From Candidatus Wildermuthbacteria bacterium (GTDB lineage: Bacteria > Patescibacteriota > Minisyncoccia > Minisyncoccales > UBA10102): DNA of 23,275 nucleotides. Where the stretch lies: NCBI GenBank assembly GCA_016177065.1, contig JACOVZ010000056.1, forward strand, positions 1 to 23,275, in the 5' to 3' direction. Within the stretch, counting starts at the first letter, position 1. Each line of letters starts with the position of its first letter. Position numbers and translations under genes: made by a program. Below are positions 12,702-18,153 of this stretch, one piece after another. Below the pieces are notes generated by a model. It ran no database searches, had not been told where the DNA came from, and was given only the letters and a program-made list of their open reading frames with translations.

Positions 12702-12974
12702 TTATTGTTTTCGTTTAGATAGCTGAAAAATTGAGGAAATCTCGCCAATCGCTTTTTTCGCATTGCCGGATTTCATTTGCTTTACCACGTGGGTAGCCAG
12801 ATGATTTTTCAAAACAAAACCCTCAAAGCTAGACAGGGCCTCCTTGACGGCTAGAGACTGATGGAGAATATCAATGCAGTACTTGTCGTTCTCAACCATC
12901 TTCTCCAGCCCTCCGATCTGACCTGCCGCGATGCGCAGTCTACGCACTGCTTGTTTTTTTGCCGATTCCTTCAT
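12702..12974 (-). CDS. csoR: CsoR/FrmR-family metal-sensing repressor with C-H-H ligand set
   Basis: A 90-residue all-helical DUF156 repressor. Family features: RRLRIAAGQIGGLEKMVENDKYCIDIL, then LKNHLATHVVKQM and a GEISSIF end. The metal ligands of copper CsoR are Cys-His-Cys; here the positions are Cys33, His58 and His62, so the third Cys is replaced by His. It should still repress its own operon (membrane protein, TRASH protein, lycopene-cyclase-like protein, CopB) until metal binds. The ATG at 12974 is chosen because the -10 box TATACT ends 6 nt before it, giving a leaderless mRNA. A longer frame from 13010 would begin inside the -35 box. The Cu(I) assignment is uncertain because of the altered ligand. 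Confidence 0.88.
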   Translation of the reverse strand: MKESAKKQAVRRLRIAAGQIGGLEKMVENDKYCIDILHQSLAVKEALSSFEGFVLKNHLATHVVKQMKSGNAKKAIGEISSIFQLSKRKQ

Positions 12975-12980
12975 TGCTCC

Positions 12981-13010
12981 AGTATACCCCCTGGGGGTAT
13001 TGTATGTCAA
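12981..13010 (-). promoter_or_regulatory. csoR operon promoter with CsoR operator in the spacer
   Basis: Reading the minus strand: TTGACA (13010-13005), an 18-nt spacer, and TATACT (12986-12981), with ATG 6 nt later. The palindrome ATACCCCCTGGGGGTAT (12984-13000) fills the spacer and enters the -10 box. TACCCC-GGGGTA inverted repeats are the known CsoR operator type, so bound repressor would block polymerase directly. Confidence 0.88.
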
Positions 13011-13013
13011 GCC

Positions 13014-13907
13014 CTATATCCCACATCCTCCGCTTGATCCCTGCGAAGGGGGCGTGATTTGACTCAGAATCTGCCTGTAGCCGGAAGCGCTTGAGAAATT
13101 GTACCCCAGAAGCTCTTTGGGACTGGTTTTGTTCCAATCAATTCCTTTTGAGTCAAGATACTGCGCAATGGCAAGGTAGGTGTCTGGGAACCAATACGAA
13201 TTGACCTGCAGGGCCACCCTATACATCTCTTCCTCAGAAACTCCCTGCCCAGCCATAAGTTCAAGAAGCCCCAGCATTGCCATTCCATGGTTGCAGTCCG
13301 GGAAATAGGTTGGATTGTTGCAGCAAGGTCTGTAAATGTTCTTTGAAACATTCTCAACCAATGCTTGCTGTTCCTGAGATAAAACCACAAAAGAATACCT
13401 GCTGTAGTGCTCCATGACAGAACCTTGAGAAAGCGTCCACCCTCCGGTTGAAGCAAAGTTTTCAGCTCCCCCATAGCGCGCGTCCATCATTGGGCCTTGT
13501 TCCAAGATATCATTCTTGTTCGCAAGCCCAAAAGCCCAGAAAAGATTCAGAAGGAATCCTGAGTTTTCCTGAGTCATCACGATACTTCCGCTGAATTCTT
13601 CAGAAAGAAGCGACTGCTCGTATTCGTCCAGCCCGCCTCTTTGCCCGTATATGGATTCAAATTTTTCTTGATCAATGACTCCTGAATCTAGCATCTGTTT
13701 TCCAAGATCGTCCCAGACAATAGGCAGAAGAATCCCGTCTGCCGGAAGAACCATACTCTCAAGCTGGACTTGTGTAAGAGGAATGCTTGCTTTTTTGGTT
13801 ATTTCTATATCAAAAAACTGAGGAAAGGCGATCACTCCAACAAGAATAGGAACAACCCAGTAATAAAACAGGGGTGTCTTTGCGTTGTTGTTTTCCATTC
13901 GTTTCAT
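13014..13907 (-). CDS. Membrane-anchored protein with CC...DCxH motif, unknown function
   Basis: A 297-residue protein I do not recognise by name. It has an N-terminal membrane anchor (about 13-30, after a short polar start), so most of it should be outside the cytoplasm. Notable is RPCCNNPTYFPDCNHGMAMLGLLELM (about 193-218) with Cys195, Cys196, Cys205 and His207, then a helical repeat-like region LQVNSYWFPDTYLAIAQYL, and a Ser/Gly-rich end with Cys295. It is the last gene of a run with DUF1573, CcdA, a CPIC membrane protein and a thioredoxin-like protein (4-nt gap), which suggests it is a thiol or metal client of that module. The start is ATG 13907; a frame extending to 14168 runs antiparallel in codon phase through the upstream gene and is rejected. 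The stop lies 3 nt before the csoR -35 box. Confidence 0.72.
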   Translation of the reverse strand: MKRMENNNAKTPLFYYWVVPILVGVIAFPQFFDIEITKKASIPLTQVQLESMVLPADGILLPIVWDDLGKQMLDSGVIDQEKFESIYGQRGGLDEYEQSLLSEEFSGSIVMTQENSGFLLNLFWAFGLANKNDILEQGPMMDARYGGAENFASTGGWTLSQGSVMEHYSRYSFVVLSQEQQALVENVSKNIYRPCCNNPTYFPDCNHGMAMLGLLELMAGQGVSEEEMYRVALQVNSYWFPDTYLAIAQYLDSKGIDWNKTSPKELLGYNFSSASGYRQILSQITPPSQGSSGGCGI

Positions 13908-13911
13908 TTGG

Positions 13912-14271
13912 TTATTGTTGTAATGCGCAGCCGCTCTCAAGGGAAAGCTTCTGAATGCCCTGTTCTCCTTCAAGCCTCTTGCCGTCTGGGAAAATCCAGG
14001 TTGGGTATCCCTGGATATTCTCCTTGAGGCACTGCTGAGGATTGTCCGGGCATTCCACGTAGGGCACAAAACGGAATGATGCTCCAAATGCCTTCTTTTC
14101 GTTTTGGCAATGCGAGCACCAATCAGCTCCGTACATCGTGGCGCCCTTTTGCGCAAGGCACTGCGCAAACCCGTCCAGAACTGATGCAGGCTGATCTTTA
14201 AATCCTACAACCCATATAAAACCCACGGCGGCTGCACCGATAACGAGAATGGGAATAATGGATTGTTTCAT
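13912..14271 (-). CDS. Membrane-anchored thioredoxin-like protein (WCSHC)
   Basis: A 119-residue protein: an N-terminal membrane helix (about 5-24), then a compact thioredoxin fold with the redox motif GADWCSHCQNEK (Cys52 and Cys55), a FRFVPYVEC strand, and the cis-proline region GYPTWIF (about 93-99). Extra Cys residues (38, 74, 80, 115) are present. This is the type of small extracytoplasmic disulfide protein fed with electrons by CcdA or oxidised by a VKOR-like partner. The gene is 4 nt from both neighbours in a tight operon. A role in reducing disulfides or presenting thiols to the metal-binding proteins around it is inference from order. Confidence 0.85.
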   Translation of the reverse strand: MKQSIIPILVIGAAAVGFIWVVGFKDQPASVLDGFAQCLAQKGATMYGADWCSHCQNEKKAFGASFRFVPYVECPDNPQQCLKENIQGYPTWIFPDGKRLEGEQGIQKLSLESGCALQQ

Positions 14272-14275
14272 GCAT

Positions 14276-14719
14276 TCAGCAGCAGTTTTTCATTTTCTTC
14301 TCAAGCTCTTGGACCTTTGCGCTTTTTGCGGCGCTTGTGCGCGGAGCAATCAGGAATACCGCGGAGACCATCCCAAGCAATGCCAGGGCCGCAAAGAATA
14401 CGGCCCACCATTGCGAAATCAGGCTGTATGCACCAATAAATCCCGTTGGGATGAAAAGAACTTTCCAAAGAAGCGGAGATTTTGAAGCGGACAGTTTCTT
14501 CTCAAGCTGGTAGGCAATGCCGACCACCGATCCTCCAAGCAGAATCGCAGGAATCATAAGATCTATCTCGTATCCCAAGAAAGAAAGCAAAAGCATCCAG
14601 GCCCAGGTTCCAGACACCCCGGCGCAAATAGGGCAAATCTGAAAGGGCAAGACCTTGCCGATCATCCAGACTAAGAGCGTGATGCCAAGGATTGAACTTG
14701 AGGCAATAACAATTTCCAT
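14276..14719 (-). CDS. Polytopic membrane protein with CPICAG motif
   Basis: A 147-residue protein with about four hydrophobic segments (4-22, 35-52, 54-68, 85-123 taken as two) and a cytosolic or external Lys-rich tail ending KNCC. The motif PFQICPICAGVSGTW (about 25-39) holds a CxxC pair, Cys29 and Cys32, at a membrane boundary. I do not know a named family for it. The CxxC next to CcdA (6-nt gap) and a thioredoxin-like protein (4-nt gap) suggests a partner in thiol-disulfide transfer across the membrane. A VKOR/DsbB-like four-helix role is possible, but the second Cys pair typical of that family is not clearly placed. Confidence 0.7.
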   Translation of the reverse strand: MEIVIASSSILGITLLVWMIGKVLPFQICPICAGVSGTWAWMLLLSFLGYEIDLMIPAILLGGSVVGIAYQLEKKLSASKSPLLWKVLFIPTGFIGAYSLISQWWAVFFAALALLGMVSAVFLIAPRTSAAKSAKVQELEKKMKNCC

Positions 14720-14725
14720 AGCGTT

Positions 14726-15508
14726 TTATATGAAGAATATGATTGCGCCGAGTATAATCATAGCGATTCCGCTCCACAAACGCATTTTCTTCCCTTCTTC
14801 TTTCTGCCACATCCTGACCTTTTCTAAAAGGGCTGCGTCTGCTGCGGCAAACAGAATGAGAAGGAGCGGAAGGATAAAGATAAGGTTATACAGCACAAGA
14901 TAGCCCAAACCCTTCACATACGTTGCTTGATCATGCAGAAGCCCCAAGACCATAAGATAAGGCCCTCCGGTGCAGGGAAACTCGCACAGGCCCACAAGCG
15001 CTCCCAGAAGAAAGGCTGTCGGGAGCGATGCCTTTTCCATAAGGTTTGCCATTGCAGAATGCGCCGAGCGCGGAATGCGGAGCTTAAGGGGAAATGAAGG
15101 GAAAAACTCATTGACAATGTTGATCCCTCCAAGAATTACCAGGAGCAGCGATCCCACTTTCGCCATAAAGTGCGGAGTGTTGAAGATATGAAGCGCCTGA
15201 AGAATGCCAAGGCCAATGAGAATGTAGGCAATAAAAATGCCCGCAATGTAAGCTCCCCCGATCTTCAGAATGCCAGAGCGCATCTTTCCTATGCTGAAAA
15301 GGAACGCAATCGTAAGAAGAAGAATGGAAAAGGCGCAGGGGTTAATGCTGTCAAGCAAGGCGGCGATCCCCACAAGAGGCAAAAGCCATTGCCCCTGATT
15401 GCTCATATTCCATAGGGCGGTCGTGCCAAAGGTGCCTGCTTTAAAAAGCAGCACCGACCCAAGAAACACAACGCCAATCAGAATGAAGATAATAAGTTTT
15501 TTGCTCAT
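14726..15508 (-). CDS. ccdA: CcdA/DsbD-type transmembrane electron carrier
   Basis: A 260-residue membrane protein of the CcdA family, which moves reducing equivalents from cytosolic thioredoxin to extracytoplasmic proteins. The two halves carry DSINPCAFSILLLTIAFL (Cys58) and GLCEFPCTGGPYLMVLGLL (Cys175, Cys179), the expected paired Cys of the internal repeat. About seven helices are predicted, one of them an extra N-terminal helix (5-22). The start MSKKL at 15508 is used rather than 15562, because the latter overlaps the DUF1573 gene; the gap is then 4 nt. Its partners here are the thioredoxin-like and CPIC proteins downstream. Confidence 0.92.
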   Translation of the reverse strand: MSKKLIIFILIGVVFLGSVLLFKAGTFGTTALWNMSNQGQWLLPLVGIAALLDSINPCAFSILLLTIAFLFSIGKMRSGILKIGGAYIAGIFIAYILIGLGILQALHIFNTPHFMAKVGSLLLVILGGINIVNEFFPSFPLKLRIPRSAHSAMANLMEKASLPTAFLLGALVGLCEFPCTGGPYLMVLGLLHDQATYVKGLGYLVLYNLIFILPLLLILFAAADAALLEKVRMWQKEEGKKMRLWSGIAMIILGAIIFFI

Positions 15509-15512
15509 TGCG

Positions 15513-16007
15513 TTACGGGGTGACAAACGCGCTGAATCCAAACTCCAGATTCTGCCCCGCATTATTCTCTATGATAACAGTTCGCTGGATCTTTCCTACG
15601 CCAGCCGGGCCGTGGGCAGCCGGATCAAAGACAACTTCAACCGTTGCTTCCTCGCCCGGATTGATTGATTCATTGATCTTTGGAGTAAAGCTATGCCCAG
15701 GCATGCCATAGGGGCCAAACTGCTTGCCGCCTTTCATAAGCCACGCTGTTGTGCACATGCAGGAAGTGTACATTTTACCGATAACAACAGGGTCAGACCC
15801 CGTATTCTGCATTGTGAAGGAATGCTTCACTTTTCCAGCTGCCATTGATATTGAGCCGAAATCAAAATCAGCTTCTTTGACGCTCAGCACTCCGTTTCCG
15901 GGCACGGATAAAGACGCGGCGGTGTTTGGAGAATTTGGCCTGGCAATCCAGATGATGCCGCCTAAAGCCAAAGTTGCAATGATGATGGCAATAGTAGTTT
16001 TGTTCAT
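15513..16007 (-). CDS. DUF1573 domain protein, membrane anchored
   Basis: A 164-residue protein: an N-terminal anchor (about 4-22), a short linker, then a DUF1573 / ASH-HYDIN-like immunoglobulin-type domain. Family features are FDFGSISMAAGKVKHSFTMQNTGSDPVVI, the Cys motif YTSCMCTTAW (Cys83, Cys85), and GEEATVEVVFDPAAHGPAGVGKIQRTVII. The TSCxCTT motif is typical of this family. The gene lies just upstream of ccdA (4-nt gap), so it is probably a substrate or partner of the redox module. It follows a terminator-like hairpin on the minus strand and must have its own promoter; none is clear. Confidence 0.9.
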   Translation of the reverse strand: MNKTTIAIIIATLALGGIIWIARPNSPNTAASLSVPGNGVLSVKEADFDFGSISMAAGKVKHSFTMQNTGSDPVVIGKMYTSCMCTTAWLMKGGKQFGPYGMPGHSFTPKINESINPGEEATVEVVFDPAAHGPAGVGKIQRTVIIENNAGQNLEFGFSAFVTP

Positions 16008-16032
16008 GGTGTGAATAAGAAATTACGGATAC

Positions 16033-16058
16033 AAAAAATCCCTCTGCTCAGGGAAAAC
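16033..16058 (-). terminator. Terminator between the small Cys membrane protein and DUF1573 genes
   Basis: On the minus strand, TCCCT (16054-16050), a 6-nt loop, AGGGA (16043-16039) and then six T. The stem is short but has a run of T. It would end the transcript from the small Cys membrane protein gene. Confidence 0.6.
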
Positions 16059-16102
16059 GGCGCGCCATAAAACCCGTAAGCTTGCGGTTTTACGTCTGCG
16101 CC

Positions 16103-16507
16103 CTATGCAATATCGGGGCTATGCTCTTGAAGCTGAAGCCAATGAATGAATTTTCTCTGCCAGGGAAAAGAAAAAGATTCTGAGGCCTGGCTTGCTGTTT
16201 GAAACGCAAAAAGCGAAGAATTAAATTTCAGGTTCTGCGAAATCCGCATGCCGAATGCAGCCAGAAGCAAAAGAAGCGTCAGAACGACGGTCTCTCCAAA
16301 AATTGCGTTGGAAAAACTCTTGAGGATATCAAGATGAAAATCAAGAAATGCAGGCACTGCTTCTTTTTTCGGGCAGTCGGCCCCTTGGGCGGCAAGAGCA
16401 AAACAGCCTGTATGCCCATCGGCTCCGATATGATTGATCGCGAACACGCCGAGCACGGCAATGCCGAGAAAACTGCATACTAAAAGCGTTGTGAAAATGG
16501 CTTTCAT
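16103..16507 (-). CDS. Small membrane protein with HxGC...DCP loop, unknown function
   Basis: A 134-residue protein with two hydrophobic helices (about 5-24 and 72-86) separated by an extracytoplasmic loop, NHIGADGHTGCFALAAQGADCP, holding Cys35, Cys45 and nearby His. The C-terminal third is polar and ends with FIHWLQLQEHSPDIA. I recognise no named family. Proteins of similar layout occur in metal or thiol clusters of candidate-phyla bacteria, which agrees with the context, but this is recall. The start chosen is ATG 16507; a possible extended -10, TGG-TATATT (16523-16518), ends 10 nt before it, with a weak -35 TTTGCA at 16546-16541. ATG 16513 (two codons up) is too close to that box. Confidence 0.65.
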   Translation of the reverse strand: MKAIFTTLLVCSFLGIAVLGVFAINHIGADGHTGCFALAAQGADCPKKEAVPAFLDFHLDILKSFSNAIFGETVVLTLLLLLAAFGMRISQNLKFNSSLFAFQTASQASESFSFPWQRKFIHWLQLQEHSPDIA

Positions 16508-16564
16508 GAACATTCTCAATATACCACAGCTCAAATGGAATGCAAAATCACAGCCAAAAACTTT

Positions 16565-17041
16565 TTATCCAAGCAACTCGCGCAGTTTTGGAAACTTTGA
16601 GCACACGGGCAAATTGGAACACCACTGCTCAAGCCCCCAAATTCTGCCCGAGCGCAAACTCCCAAGAACCAGCAGCGAGAATATGTAGACAATGTGCTCG
16701 TCAACCAGGAAGGAATGCGCGTTTGGATAGGGGAACTGAAGAATCGGAAGGTAATAAAGAAGCATGAGCAAGGCTCCCAAGATTGAGCTCAGCCTCAAGA
16801 ATACTCCGAGGATAAGAGCTAGGCCCAAAAGAGTAAGCCCCCACTCATTCACGAAATTCGTAACTGGCAGCAGGCTTGGAGAAGCTAACCACTGGTAGAA
16901 ATCTGCAAATGTTTTTGCTCCCTGCAGATATCCAGCCGAAGACCATTCAGGATCAAGCACTTTTGTAATCCCTGCCCAGAAGAACAGCCATCCTATTGAT
17001 ATGCGGAGAAGAAACAGCGATATCTTTTGAAATTGAGTCAT
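16565..17041 (-). CDS. DoxX family membrane protein
   Basis: A 158-residue four-helix membrane protein. DoxX features: ISIGWLFFWAGITKVLDP at the start, then WGLTLLGLALILGVFLRLSSILGALLMLLYYL and a DEHIVYIFSLLVLGSL helix near the end. DoxX proteins are linked to thiosulfate/quinone chemistry and thiol stress, but no partner enzyme is here. The C-terminal tail has CSNLPVC. It is the last gene of the nrdR-nrdJ run, 21 nt after the DUF6580 gene, and its biochemical role is unknown. Confidence 0.88.
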   Translation of the reverse strand: MTQFQKISLFLLRISIGWLFFWAGITKVLDPEWSSAGYLQGAKTFADFYQWLASPSLLPVTNFVNEWGLTLLGLALILGVFLRLSSILGALLMLLYYLPILQFPYPNAHSFLVDEHIVYIFSLLVLGSLRSGRIWGLEQWCSNLPVCSKFPKLRELLG

Positions 17042-17062
17042 GCGTCGTATCGCTTTACGGGC

Positions 17063-17617
17063 TTATATGCCGACCTTTCTTATTTTCTGCGCTATTTGAG
17101 AATTGGTACAGAAAAGATACTTTCGCGAAAACTCATACGCACCAAAAAATACTCCTGTAAAGAACAGGTCTCCCAAGATCGTATAGCGGAAAAAGGGCAG
17201 GGCAAGGTTATATGAGAGCATCAAACCTTGGAGATTATGGGGATACCACGGAGAAAAAGCCCACACTGCAAAGTTTGTTGCGAGATAGAACAGCAAAGCT
17301 CCTCCGATAGCGCAAAGCGCAAGAGCTCCTGCCCGCATCTTCTTTGCAGCCAGCATGCCAAAAGCGCAGTATCCAAGAATGCTGAGATAGACAACGGCCA
17401 TGAGCTTGAAATCGTAGAATCCAATAACACTATCTGAAAACAGCATGAGGGCCAAGGGCAGAAATATTCCATACCAATGCTTCTTAATAAAATAAACTCC
17501 CACAAAGAGAGCAAGAGCTCCGACTGGCGTGAAATTCGGGACATGGGGAAACACCCTTACCGCAAAGCTTGAGAGGGTAATAACAGCAATAAAAAAATAA
17601 AGAAACCGAGAATTCAT
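17063..17617 (-). CDS. DUF6580 membrane protein, possible cobalamin uptake component
   Basis: A 184-residue protein with about six membrane helices. The family's recurrent elements are present: HVPNFTPVGALALFVGVYF (25-43), SDSVIGFYDFKLMAVVYLSILGYCAFGML (about 61-89), TNFAVWAFSPWYPHNLQGL (about 113-131) and LPFFRYTILGDLFFTGVFFGAYE. The shape resembles small ECF-type S-components. The start overlaps the adenosyltransferase stop by 4 nt (ATGA), a sign of tight coupling. With NrdJ and the adenosyltransferase upstream, the simplest idea is a B12 or corrinoid importer. This is inference from order; the family name describes no function. Cys84 in a membrane helix is worth comparing with the cobalamin-ligating Cys reported for BtuM. 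Confidence 0.75.
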   Translation of the reverse strand: MNSRFLYFFIAVITLSSFAVRVFPHVPNFTPVGALALFVGVYFIKKHWYGIFLPLALMLFSDSVIGFYDFKLMAVVYLSILGYCAFGMLAAKKMRAGALALCAIGGALLFYLATNFAVWAFSPWYPHNLQGLMLSYNLALPFFRYTILGDLFFTGVFFGAYEFSRKYLFCTNSQIAQKIRKVGI

Positions 17618-18153
17618 TTGTATGCGGGTTTTGGTTCTTTTATATGCTTTTTGTGCAATTCAAGGCGAGCCAAAGCGTACAAATAGCTGGAAAGGCGGTT
17701 GAGATACATCAGGATCTCAGGGGGCAGGGGTTTCTTCTTTGAAAGCGCAAACGCCCTCCGCTCAGCTCTTCTTGCTACTGCCCTGAGGTAATCCAGCCAT
17801 GCTGCCTTTTCGTTGGCTCCCGAGATAACGAATCCGCGCTCAGGGTTAATCTTTTTTTCCATGGATTCAATCTCCTGTTCTAACTCTCTGATCTTTCTTT
17901 TCTTGAGCTCGGGACTCTGAAATTTCGGGTACAAAAACCATGCAATCTGCGCCTGGATAATAAACAAGCTCTCCTGAACGCTCTTGAGGCTTCGGGAAAG
18001 GGCCTTATCCTTTTTCACAGATCTCGCGAGCCCGCACAAACTATTCAGCTCATCAAGCTCTCCTAAAACTTCTAAAACAGGGGAATCTTTCGGATATTTC
18101 TTCTGTCCGATATGGGACTGCCCCAAATCTCCTTTTCCCGTGTAAAACAGCAT
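17614..18153 (-). CDS. PduO-type ATP:cob(I)alamin adenosyltransferase
   Basis: A 179-residue protein that makes adenosylcobalamin from cob(I)alamin and ATP. The N-terminal ATP motif FYTGKGDLGQSHIG (3-16) corresponds to the family's TRTGDxG element. EVLGELDELNSLCGLAR and the later SGANEKAAWLDYLRAVARRAERRAF match the active-site helices of the MMAB/PduO trimer. A frame starting at 18195 adds 14 residues but overlaps nrdJ; ATG 18153 gives a TAATG overlap with the nrdJ stop, so that is the start. It directly supplies the cofactor needed by NrdJ. Confidence 0.93.
   Translation of the reverse strand: MLFYTGKGDLGQSHIGQKKYPKDSPVLEVLGELDELNSLCGLARSVKKDKALSRSLKSVQESLFIIQAQIAWFLYPKFQSPELKKRKIRELEQEIESMEKKINPERGFVISGANEKAAWLDYLRAVARRAERRAFALSKKKPLPPEILMYLNRLSSYLYALARLELHKKHIKEPKPAYK

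Noticed and set aside
13908..14168. 87-residue N-terminal extension of the CC...DCxH protein
   Set aside because: It lies fully over the thioredoxin-like gene in another frame, is Arg/Ser-rich and low in plausibility; ATG 13907 is directly before a membrane anchor.
16060..16095. Second terminator hairpin around TAAAAC...GTTTTA
   Set aside because: The stem has a bulge and a weak core and no T-run on either strand; the nearby 16033-16058 hairpin is better.
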